Positions 7,933 through 15,411 of a DNA stretch of 64,000 bases are shown piece by piece (position 1 is the stretch's first letter; each line of letters begins with the position of its first letter). The position numbers and the translations under genes were made by a program. This DNA is from Acinetobacter colistiniresistens (GTDB lineage Bacteria > Pseudomonadota > Gammaproteobacteria > Pseudomonadales > Moraxellaceae). The notes beneath the pieces are model-generated. The model ran no database searches. It was not told the DNA's origin and saw only the letters and a program-made list of their open reading frames with translations. The stretch lies in assembly GCF_000413935.1 (NCBI RefSeq), contig NZ_KE340376.1:190091-254090 (forward strand). The letters are read 5' to 3'.

Positions 7933-9768
7933 TTATTTATCACGATTACGTTTACGTTCGTTTTCAGTTAAGTAACGCTTACGGATACGAATCGATTTTG
8001 GTGTTACTTCAACCAACTCATCATCTTGAATGAATTCAAGCGCTTGTTCAAGCGTGTATTCCATTGCAGGTGTTAAAGTTAAAGCTTCATCAGTACCTGA
8101 TGCACGAACGTTAGTTAACTGTTTCGCTTTGGTTGGGTTTACAACCATATCGTCAGAACGTGAGTTAATACCGATGATCATACCTTCATACACTTCTAAC
8201 TGTGGTTTAGCGAATAAACGACCACGGTCTTGAAGCGTAAATAATGCATAGCCCAAGCAAGTCCCTTGAACCATAGAAATCAACACACCATTTTGACGTT
8301 TCGCAACAGTACCTGCTTTTGCTGGACCGTAATGCGAGAAGCTTGATGTCATGATCCCTGTACCAGAAGTCATAGTTAGGAATTCAGAACGGAAACCAAT
8401 CAAGCCACGCGAAGGTACAGTTGCTTCAATACGGATACGGCCTTTACCGTCAACTTCCATATTGGTCATTTCGCCTTTACGGAAGCCCATTTGTTCCATT
8501 ACAGAACCTTGATGCTGTTCTTCAACGTCAAAAGTGACATTTTCGTATGGCTCTTGTTTTTCGCCATCGATTTCTTTCATGATCACTTGTGGACGTGATA
8601 CGCCCATTTCGAAGCCTTCACGACGCATGTTTTCAATTAAAACTGAAAGGTGAAGTTCACCACGACCTGAAACCTTGAAACGGTCTGGGCTGTCAGTATC
8701 TTCAACACGAAGTGCTACGTTGTGAATCAATTCACGGTCAAGACGTTCACGAATGTTACGTGAAGTTACGAATTTACCTTCTTTACCAGCAAACGGTGAG
8801 TTGTTTACTTGGAAAGTCATCGATACAGTCGGTTCATCTACAGACAATGCTGGTAATGCTTCAACATTTTTAGGATCACAAATCGTATCAGAAATGTTTA
8901 ATGCATCAATACCCGTAATACAGATGATGTCACCAGCTGAAGCTGATTCAACATCAACACGCTCTAAACCATGGTAACCCATGATTTTTAAGATACGGCC
9001 GTTACGTGTATTGCCATCTTTATCGACAACAGTAACAGGTGTATTTAATTTTACAGAACCACGTTGAATACGACCAACACCGATAACACCTACGAAACTG
9101 TTATAGTCAAGTGATGAAATCTGCATTTGGAAAGGACCATCAACATCAACTGCTGGTGGTTCAACGATATCAACGATAGTTTGGAACAACGGTGTCATAT
9201 CTTCCGCTAATTCTTCTGGTGAAGGACCAGCAACACCACGAAGACCAGAAGCATAGACAACTGGGAAGTCTAACTGTTCGTCAGTACCACCTAAGTTATC
9301 GAACAAATCAAAAACTTGATCAATAACCCAGTCTGGACGCGCGCTAGGCTTGTCAACTTTGTTGATAATCACGATTGGCTTCAAACCACGTGCGAACGCT
9401 TTTTGCGTTACGAAACGAGTTTGTGGCATTGGACCTTCTTGTGAGTCTACAAGAAGCAATACACAGTCAACCATCGACATTACACGTTCAACTTCACCAC
9501 CGAAGTCGGCGTGTCCCGGGGTGTCAACAATGTTAATGCGGTATTCAGTGTTAGTACGTGCATCTAACCATTTAATTGCAGTGTTTTTTGCAAGAATGGT
9601 AATACCACGTTCAGACTCAAGCGCGTTAGAATCCATAACACGTTCAATCTCGCCTGCGCGATCACCAAGAGCACCTGATTGTTGTAAAAGTTTGTCGACT
9701 AAAGTCGTCTTACCATGATCGACGTGCGCAATAATGGCAATGTTACGGAGAGTTTTAATATCTGACAT
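7933..9768 (-). CDS. typA: Ribosome-associated GTPase TypA/BipA
   Basis: The 611-residue translational GTPase starts at ATG 9768 (MSDIKTLRNIAIIAHVDHG). The open frame extends 63 codons further upstream, but that stretch has no family similarity and TypA proteins begin exactly here. Motifs in order: G1 AHVDHGKTT, switch I 'ERGITILAKN', G3 DTPGHADFGG, G4 NKVD, then domain II, EF-G-like domains III and V, and the TypA-specific C-terminal domain ending in 'RKRYLTENERKR'. TypA assists 50S assembly and adaptation to cold and stress. It is divergent from xanP with a 176-base region between the two starts. Confidence 0.95.
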   Translation of the reverse strand: MSDIKTLRNIAIIAHVDHGKTTLVDKLLQQSGALGDRAGEIERVMDSNALESERGITILAKNTAIKWLDARTNTEYRINIVDTPGHADFGGEVERVMSMVDCVLLLVDSQEGPMPQTRFVTQKAFARGLKPIVIINKVDKPSARPDWVIDQVFDLFDNLGGTDEQLDFPVVYASGLRGVAGPSPEELAEDMTPLFQTIVDIVEPPAVDVDGPFQMQISSLDYNSFVGVIGVGRIQRGSVKLNTPVTVVDKDGNTRNGRILKIMGYHGLERVDVESASAGDIICITGIDALNISDTICDPKNVEALPALSVDEPTVSMTFQVNNSPFAGKEGKFVTSRNIRERLDRELIHNVALRVEDTDSPDRFKVSGRGELHLSVLIENMRREGFEMGVSRPQVIMKEIDGEKQEPYENVTFDVEEQHQGSVMEQMGFRKGEMTNMEVDGKGRIRIEATVPSRGLIGFRSEFLTMTSGTGIMTSSFSHYGPAKAGTVAKRQNGVLISMVQGTCLGYALFTLQDRGRLFAKPQLEVYEGMIIGINSRSDDMVVNPTKAKQLTNVRASGTDEALTLTPAMEYTLEQALEFIQDDELVEVTPKSIRIRKRYLTENERKRNRDK

Positions 9769-9944
9769 GTAAAATTCGATACGCTTTAAATTTGAGGGCA
9801 AATTATACAGAAAAATACTAAACTTTAGTAGTGACAGTTTATTGACAGTGCACTTTTTTTCTGACGAAGTGTCATTGAATCGTTGGTAAAGCGAGCTAAC
9901 TCTATTAGAATATTGCTCTAATGCCTCTCGCTTTTTATACTCCC

Positions 9945-11303
9945 ATGTCGAATTCACAACCTCAGCAGCAGCTTGATCTGGTCTATGGACTCAATGATCA
10001 ACCGAAACCTTTTGTTGCATTTTTAGCCGCCCTACAGCATCTCTTGGCGATTTTAGTCCCGATTGTGACCCCTGGATTACTGATTTGTTTGGCACTTGGC
10101 GTCTCTCGCGAAGACACCAATATGATCCTTTCCATGTCACTGATCATCTCAGGAATTGCAACTTTTTTACAATGTAAAAAAGTTGGCCCTTTTGGTGCCG
10201 GATTGTTAATTGTTCAGGGTACCAGCTTTAATTTTATCGGACCAATCATCGGGATTGGTAGTGCTATGGTGGCTGCGGGCACCCCTGTTGAGCAAGTGAT
10301 GGCCGCCATTTTTGGTGTCGTAATTGCAGGTTCATTTATTGAGATGGGTGTATCACGAATTTTACCTTGGGTTAAAAAGCTGATTACTCCTTTAGTCACA
10401 GGCATTGTGGTGCTGTTGATTGGCCTTACTTTGATTAAAGAAGGTTTGATCAGCATGGGCGGTGGTTATACCGCCATGCAAGACAATACTTTTGCCAATG
10501 CAGACAACTTGATCATGTCCTGTACTGTTCTTGGAATTATTATCTTACTGAATCGAATCCGCATTGTTTGGGTGAAAAGTTCAGCCATTTTAATTGCACT
10601 GGTGATTGGCTATATTCTTGCTGGTTTTATGGGACACCTGAACTTTGCTGTCCTCAATGATGCACCATTAATTCAAATTCCAACCCCAATGCATTTTGGA
10701 TTAAGTTTCTCTTGGAGCTTATTCATTCCAATGGCATTCATTTATCTGGTCACTTCACTTGAAGCAATTGGCGACGTCACTGCGACCAGTAAAATCTCGA
10801 ATCAACCAGTTGATGGTCCAGTTTGGATGCAACGTATTAAAGGCGGTGTACTAGTCAATGGTGCAAACTCATTCTTAGCAGGTATCTTCAATACTTTCCC
10901 AAGCTCAGTATTCGCACAAAACAATGGCGTAATTCAATTGACTGGCGTGGCAAGTCGTTATGTCGGAATCTGGATTGCTGTGCTGCTCGTGATTTTAGGC
11001 TTATTCCCTGCTGTAGCTGCTGTAATTCAAGCCGTGCCACAAGCGGTCCTTGGTGGTGCTGTGATGGTGATGTTTGGGGCTGTAGCCGCGTCTGGGATTA
11101 ATATTCTTTCGAGTATTCATCTCGATCGTCGTGCCTTGCTGATTATTGCGATTTCACTTGCACTTGGTTTAGGTGTCGCTCAAGTTCCTCAAATTCTTGA
11201 ACACCTGCCTGAGCTATTTAAAAATATTTTTAGCTCTGGTGTCGCAACTGGCGGTATTGCCGCTTTGATTTTAAACATTGTTTTACCCGATACACATAAG
11301 TAA
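9945..11303 (+). CDS. xanP: Xanthine/purine:H+ symporter, NCS2 (NAT) family
   Basis: The 452-residue polytopic protein follows recalled E. coli XanP closely from 'LQHLLAI' (the motif-1 QH pair, TM1) through the NAT signature Q-N-N-G-V-I-Q-L-T-G-V-A-S-R-Y-V-G to 'LGLFPAVAAVIQ' and the C-terminus. 'FIYLVTSLEAIGDVTATS' carries the conserved glutamate of TM8. Start ATG 9945 is chosen because upstream residues encoded from 9921 do not resemble the family. XanP imports xanthine; uric acid or uracil carriers are relatives, but the sequence fits the xanthine branch. It is followed by a terminator. Confidence 0.88.
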   Translation: MSNSQPQQQLDLVYGLNDQPKPFVAFLAALQHLLAILVPIVTPGLLICLALGVSREDTNMILSMSLIISGIATFLQCKKVGPFGAGLLIVQGTSFNFIGPIIGIGSAMVAAGTPVEQVMAAIFGVVIAGSFIEMGVSRILPWVKKLITPLVTGIVVLLIGLTLIKEGLISMGGGYTAMQDNTFANADNLIMSCTVLGIIILLNRIRIVWVKSSAILIALVIGYILAGFMGHLNFAVLNDAPLIQIPTPMHFGLSFSWSLFIPMAFIYLVTSLEAIGDVTATSKISNQPVDGPVWMQRIKGGVLVNGANSFLAGIFNTFPSSVFAQNNGVIQLTGVASRYVGIWIAVLLVILGLFPAVAAVIQAVPQAVLGGAVMVMFGAVAASGINILSSIHLDRRALLIIAISLALGLGVAQVPQILEHLPELFKNIFSSGVATGGIAALILNIVLPDTHK

Positions 11304-11322
11304 TCAACAAACAATCGCAAGT

Positions 11323-11351
11323 GCCCAGTTTCACGACTGGGCTTTGTTTTT
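11323..11351 (+). terminator. Terminator of xanP
   Basis: GCCCAGT / ACTGGGC stem, six-base loop, followed by a T-rich tract. It lies 20 bases after the xanP stop and 15 bases before the rsmC start. Confidence 0.85.
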
Positions 11352-11365
11352 GATGAGAGATCAAA

Positions 11366-12382
11366 ATGGATCCACGTAGTGAAGTTGTCATCAGACAGCA
11401 AGATTATTTAAATGGCCAAGTCTTATTGATCAATGCACCCAATGATCAGCTCGCCAAAAACTTAGCAAACCAAGTTCAGACATCTGTCTGGACTTGGAAT
11501 TATGCTGATCATCTAGGTTTTTTAAAAGCTGATATCAACTCACATTTTTCAGTTGAGTTTCCTCAAGCCAAGTTTGATCAAGTTGTTATTTTTGTTCCCA
11601 AATCAAAAGAATTATTAAACTATATTCTGCATGTTGTCGTGAGCCACCTAAAACGAGATCAACAGGTTTTTTTAGTTGGTGAAAAAAAAGGCGGTGTTGA
11701 GCGAGCAGCCAAGCAATTACAGCCTTATGGTAAAACATTAAAACTCGATAGCGCACGTCACTGTCAATTTTGGCAAATGAAAATTGAGAAAACTGAACAG
11801 TTAAAACCACTTGAAAACTGGTTAAAAAGCTATACAGTTCAAATAGATCAAGATCAATTAGAGATCTGTGCCCTACCGGGTGTGTTTAGTCAAAATCATT
11901 TAGATGTCGGAACAGCCGTATTAGTCCCTTACCTTAGCCAAGTAAAATCAGGTAAGATTGCCGACTTTGGTTGTGGTGCTGGAATTATTAGCGCTTATTT
12001 AGCCAAGCTAAATCCGAACCAACAAATTTTTGCACTTGATGTTGATGCATTTGCATTACGGTCAACTGAGCTGACTTTTCAGAAAAACAATCTGAGTCTC
12101 AATCAGTTAACACTCCAGCCTGTAACAGGTTTTGGAGATGCACCCAAAGAATTGGATGCGATCGTAAGCAATCCACCTTTTCATCAGGGGATTCATACCA
12201 ATTACGATGCAAGTGAAGAGCTTTGCCAACTTGCGAGAGTACATCTGAAGAGTTCGGGTGAATTATGGATCGTGGCAAATCGTTTTCTGAACTATCCCCC
12301 ACTCATTGAGCAAAGTTTCGGTCAATGTATGGTGAAAGCTGATCAACAAGGATTCAGGGTGTTATATGCCTGTGCAAAATAA
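11366..12382 (+). CDS. rsmC: 16S rRNA (guanine-1207-N2)-methyltransferase
   Basis: A 338-residue class I methyltransferase with the duplicated RsmC architecture: a degenerate N-terminal Rossmann domain (about residues 1-160) and a catalytic C-terminal domain. Motif I is '[16 protein letters not shown]' (about 200-215), the acidic ribose-binding position is in '[11 protein letters not shown]', and the N2-guanine catalytic motif is N-P-P-F-H (about 269-273). RsmC methylates G1207 of 16S rRNA in the assembled 30S subunit. Length matches E. coli RsmC (343). lysP starts 18 bases downstream. Confidence 0.92.
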   Translation: MDPRSEVVIRQQDYLNGQVLLINAPNDQLAKNLANQVQTSVWTWNYADHLGFLKADINSHFSVEFPQAKFDQVVIFVPKSKELLNYILHVVVSHLKRDQQVFLVGEKKGGVERAAKQLQPYGKTLKLDSARHCQFWQMKIEKTEQLKPLENWLKSYTVQIDQDQLEICALPGVFSQNHLDVGTAVLVPYLSQVKSGKIADFGCGAGIISAYLAKLNPNQQIFALDVDAFALRSTELTFQKNNLSLNQLTLQPVTGFGDAPKELDAIVSNPPFHQGIHTNYDASEELCQLARVHLKSSGELWIVANRFLNYPPLIEQSFGQCMVKADQQGFRVLYACAK

Positions 12383-12400
12383 ACAGTTTAAGGAAATTTT

Positions 12401-13804
12401 ATGAGCGATACATCTGCTCCTCAACACCTTCAGCGTAAGCTCGGGGCACGTCACCTGAACATGATTGCGATTGGTGGATCGATCGGCACAGGCTTATTCC
12501 TTGCTTCTGGTTCAACCATTGCCACTGCCGGTCCTGGCGGTGCCTTACTGGCCTACGCACTCATTGGTATCATGATCTACTTCTTGATGACCAGTTTGGG
12601 TGAATTAGCCACGCACAATCCAACATCGGGTGCATTCTTTACCTATGGCAGTCGCTACGTCGAAGACGGCTTTGGTTTTGCTTTGGGTTGGAACTATTGG
12701 TACAACTGGGCGATTACCGTTGCATTTGAATTGGTTGCGGTTCAATTCATCATGAAATTCTGGTTCCCCGATATTCCCGGGTTCTACTGGAGTGCAATCT
12801 TCCTTGCCATTATTTTTGGGATTAATGCCTTAACGGTGAAAGGTTTTGGTGAAAGTGAATTTTTATTCTCCTTGATCAAAGTCATTGCCATTATCGTGTT
12901 TATTGTCATTGGGATCTGGATGATTGCTAAAATCATGCTGACACCTAATGTATCGGTATTTCAGCACTGGACTTACAAAGAAGCGCCTTTTGTCGGTGGC
13001 TTACAAGCCCTGATTGGGGTTGCCATGATTGCCGGATTCTCCTTCCAAGGGACTGAGATGGTGGGGGTTGCAGCAGGTGAATCTAAAGATCCGAAGAAAA
13101 CCATTCCTTTAGCGATTAAACAGATCTTCTGGCGTATTTTACTATTCTATATCCTGTGTATCTTTATTATCGGGACATTGGTCAGCTATGACGACCCACT
13201 GTTGTTAAAAGCAGCTCAAAGTGAAGATATTGCACTTTCACCATTTACATTACTGTATGAAAAAGCAGGCTTTGCTTTCGCAGCAAGTTTAATGAATGCG
13301 GTGATTCTCAGTGCAATCTTATCTGCGGGTAACTCTGGAATGTATTCTTCTACCCGTATGTTATTTGATATGGCCAAAGAAGGTCGCGCGCCAAAGTGGT
13401 TCTCGAAACTGGATGGTCGCGGCGTACCCATGAATGCCCTCTATGCAACGACTGCGGTTGCGGCGCTGTGCTTCTTAACCACGTTCATTGGCGAGAAACA
13501 GGTATTTAACTGGTTACTCAACATGTCAGGCATGTGTGGCTTCATTGTCTGGCTCGGGATTGCGATTTCGCACTATCGTTTCCGTAAAGGGTATATCGCG
13601 CAAGGTTATAAGGTTGAAGACCTTGCTTACCGCGCCAAGTTTTTCCCATTTGCACCATGGTTTGCATTTATTCTTTGTTCGATCATTATCTTAGGTCAGA
13701 ACTATCAAGCCCTGCTCGGTGGAAAAATTGATTGGTTAGGTTTAATCTCAACCTATATCAGCATTCTGAACCGTACCGGGTTTGTCGGAGAGTCAATATT
13801 CTGA
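12401..13804 (+). pseudogene. lysP: lysP-type lysine permease, 3' end replaced by an IS element
   Basis: The frame reads as an APC-family permease very close to E. coli LysP ('NMIAIGGSIGTGLFLASGST', 'FGFALGWNYWYNWA', 'GFSFQGTEMVGVAAGES', 'SAGNSGMYSSTRML'). After residue 455 the native sequence stops exactly at the left end of an IS3-family element (13767) and twelve foreign residues follow before a stop at 13802-13804. Joining 12401-13766 to the remnant 15079-15170 restores a 485-residue frame, so the last 30 native residues, comprising most of the last transmembrane helix and the cytoplasmic tail, are lost. A truncated carrier with eleven helices may still be made. Function in lysine import is by homology; loss of function is likely but not certain. 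Confidence 0.9.
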
Positions 13805-13816
13805 GAGACTATCCCG

Positions 13817-14134
13817 ATGACAAAACCAAACTATACCCCCGAAATTAGAGAAAGAGCGGTTCAATTACTAATTGAATCTGAAAAAGATTATCCTTCTACT
13901 TGGGCAGCAATCACAGCTATTGCTCCTAAAATCGGTTGTACTCCTGAAACATTGCGTGTTTGGTATTTAAAGCATCTGGATCAACTAAATCCTGCCAAAG
14001 TACAACAGATATCTGACCAAGAAAAAATGAAGCAAATGGAACGTGAAATTAAAGAATTAAAACGTGCCAATGAAATTCTACGTAAAGCAGCCGCTTTTTT
14101 CGCCCAGGCGGAGCTCGACCGCCCACACAAATAA
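13817..14134 (+). CDS. IS3-family OrfA (transposase N-terminal, helix-turn-helix)
   Basis: The 105-residue protein has an N-terminal helix-turn-helix (YTPEIRERAVQLLIES... IGCTPETLRVWYLK, about residues 6-60) that recognises the terminal repeats, then a leucine-zipper-like coiled coil (KMKQMEREIKELKRANEILRKA, about 74-95) for multimerisation. The slippery heptamer T TTT TTC at 14095-14101 is in the correct phase for a -1 shift into orfB, and GGCGG/CCGCC (14107-14123) could form a stimulatory stem. The stop overlaps the orfB ATG by one base. OrfA alone normally represses; the OrfAB fusion is the active transposase. Confidence 0.93.
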   Translation: MTKPNYTPEIRERAVQLLIESEKDYPSTWAAITAIAPKIGCTPETLRVWYLKHLDQLNPAKVQQISDQEKMKQMEREIKELKRANEILRKAAAFFAQAELDRPHK

Positions 14135-15036
14135 TGGTGGATTTTATCCATAACAATAAAGATCGATATGGTGTTGAAGCGATTTGTAGAATTTTACCGA
14201 TTGCACCTTCAACCTATTACCGAACTTTAGATCTCACTGACAATCCAGAACATCGAGCGAAACGAGATCTACATGATGAGTATCATGCTGAACAAATTAA
14301 ACGAATTTGGAAAGAAAGTTCAGGTCGATATGGTGTACGTAAAGTTTGGCAAAAATTGAAACGTGAGGGTTATGTTATTGCACGTTGTACAGTTGCTCGA
14401 TTGATGCAAAAGCTAGGTATACAAGGTGTTTGGCGTGGTAAGAATAAACAAACCACCCGTAACCGAGATGACCAAAAACGGGCAGATGATTTAGTGAAAC
14501 GTAATTTTAATGCTGATCATCCAAACCAACTATGGGTGGGTGACTTTACGTATATTCAAACTCATTCAGGCTGGGTATATACCGCATTTGTTATTGATGT
14601 GTTCTCACGAGCAATTGTTGGATGGAAAGTATCTACACGGATGAATACAGATATGGTGCTTGATGCATTAGAGCAAGCATTGCATGATCGAGGCATGCCA
14701 AAGAATGTGATTCATCATTCCGACAGAGGTGTGCAATATCTTTCCATTCGCTATACCAATCGTTTAGAAGCAGCAAATTTACGAGCATCAGTCGGTACAA
14801 CGGGTGATTCATACGATAATGCTCTGGCTGAAACGGTGAATGGCTTATACAAAACAGAGGTGATTGAATATTTAAAAGCAGATTGGCAAGGTTTAGCAGA
14901 TGTACAACTTGCGACACTAAACTGGGTAGATTGGTTCAATAAAAAGCGTGTACACAGTGCACTGGGTTATGTATCGCCTTTTGAGTTTGAAGCAATGTAC
15001 TATGATAAGATTAACCCGTTAGGTCAGGTGGCTTAA
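14134..15036 (+). CDS. IS3-family OrfB (DDE transposase catalytic domain)
   Basis: The 300-residue frame contains the 'RYGVRKVWQKLKREG' HTH_21-type region (about 67-81) and an rve retroviral-integrase core with its three acidic residues: D in 'WVGDFTYI' (about 134), D in 'HHSDRGVQY' (about 194) and E in 'ALAETVNGLYKTE' (about 230). The frame is complete and opens with ATG 14134, although the product is probably made mainly as an OrfAB fusion through the frameshift at 14095-14101. Confidence 0.94.
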   Translation: MVDFIHNNKDRYGVEAICRILPIAPSTYYRTLDLTDNPEHRAKRDLHDEYHAEQIKRIWKESSGRYGVRKVWQKLKREGYVIARCTVARLMQKLGIQGVWRGKNKQTTRNRDDQKRADDLVKRNFNADHPNQLWVGDFTYIQTHSGWVYTAFVIDVFSRAIVGWKVSTRMNTDMVLDALEQALHDRGMPKNVIHHSDRGVQYLSIRYTNRLEAANLRASVGTTGDSYDNALAETVNGLYKTEVIEYLKADWQGLADVQLATLNWVDWFNKKRVHSALGYVSPFEFEAMYYDKINPLGQVA

Positions 15037-15075
15037 CTTAAATAAAAAAGTCTCCGACAAACCCGGTACGGTTCA

Positions 15076-15170
15076 TTCCATTATTTTTGGCAATTTGGCT
15101 CGGTTACAAGTGGAAACACAAGACTAAACTGATTGCATATAAAGATATGAATGTGAAAGAAGGCGAATAA
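15076..15170 (+). pseudogene. lysP: 3' remnant of the lysP-type permease after the IS
   Basis: Starting with the duplicated TTC, the sequence encodes the displaced end PLFLAIWLGYKWKHKTKL followed by IAYKDMNVKEGE and a stop at 15168-15170. It matches the last transmembrane helix and tail of LysP. It has no start codon and no ribosome binding site of its own. Confidence 0.9.
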
Positions 15171-15174
15171 AAAC

Positions 15175-15202
15175 TTGACCCAAATGAAAATATGAGTAAA
15201 AT
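15175..15202 (+). promoter_or_regulatory. Predicted sigma-70 promoter of the rtcB leader, overlapped by a palindrome
   Basis: TTGACC (15175-15180), a 16-base spacer, and TAAAAT (15197-15202) each differ from consensus by one base. The -10 lies in the loop of a perfect 12-base inverted repeat (15185-15196 / 15207-15218), which could be an operator. The start of transcription would be near 15209. The promoter lies just after the lysP remnant. Confidence 0.5.
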
Positions 15203-15247
15203 CTCGCTCATATTTTCAACGGCACCACATAATAGGAGGACGACAGC

Positions 15248-15277
15248 ATGCCATTACAACTAGGAACTACACCATAA
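15248..15277 (+). CDS. Nine-codon leader ORF (MPLQLGTTP) upstream of rtcB
   Basis: An ATG with a near-perfect Shine-Dalgarno, AGGAGGA at 15235-15241 (six-base spacing), opens a nine-residue ORF ending Pro-stop. The start codon lies inside a predicted stem: CGACAG (15241-15246) plus TGCCA (15249-15253) pair with TGGCA plus CTGTCG (15282-15292), leaving a two-base bulge. A terminator follows 68 bases after the ORF. A short, well-initiated ORF between a promoter and a terminator is the layout of ribosome-dependent attenuators, and C-terminal proline at a stop codon is a known slow-termination context (as in TnaC). Function is inferred; the sequence elements are direct. Confidence 0.5.
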   Translation: MPLQLGTTP

Positions 15278-15327
15278 GATTTGGCACTGTCGACTCACGG
15301 ATAAGTGTTCAAATATTATGATCGCTT

Positions 15328-15383
15328 GTCCGAATGCTCTATTTAACCTAGCATTCGCTAGGTTTTTTTACGCCTATTCGGAC
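15328..15383 (+). promoter_or_regulatory. Possible attenuator before rtcB: terminator with two competing stems
   Basis: Terminator: AACCTAG (15345-15351) and CTAGGTT (15358-15364) with six-base loop CATTCG and a seven-T run to 15369. Competing stem 1: CGAATGCT (15331-15338) with AGCATTCG (15350-15357), which takes the loop and two bases of the 5' arm. Competing stem 2: GTCCGAAT (15328-15335) with ATTCGGAC (15376-15383), enclosing the whole terminator. The stems cannot all form together. This sits 42 bases before the rtcB ATG, in the same transcriptional direction, so it would stop transcripts before rtcB unless prevented. Confidence 0.55.
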
Positions 15384-15411
15384 CAACAATTAAAATACCC
15401 GAGACAAGAAA

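Larger units (their letters stand above)
13767..15075 (+). mobile_element. Complete IS3-family insertion sequence (1309 bp)
   Basis: The element begins with TGAACCG and ends with CGGTTCA. Its terminal 25 bases (13767-13791 and 15051-15075) are perfect inverted repeats. TTC stands on both sides (13764-13766 and 15076-15078) and is present once in the reconstructed target, so it is a 3-bp target duplication. TG...CA ends, 3-bp duplication and two overlapping frames orfA and orfB place it in the IS3 family, most like the IS51 group. Both ends and both frames are intact, so it looks recently active. I do not assign a named IS. Confidence 0.95.

Noticed and set aside
9769..9957. Sixty-three extra N-terminal codons in the typA frame
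   Set aside because: TypA proteins begin at MSDIKTLRN; the extension has no similarity and would run through the typA-xanP promoter region and into the 5' end of xanP.
12401..13804. Treating the permease ORF as an intact gene
   Set aside because: The last 12 residues are encoded by the IS terminal repeat, and the native 3' end is found beyond the element.
15209..15345. Could the rtcB leader hide a tRNA or tRNA-like decoy?
   Set aside because: GTTCAAAT resembles a T-loop, but no matching acceptor, D and anticodon stems can be drawn.
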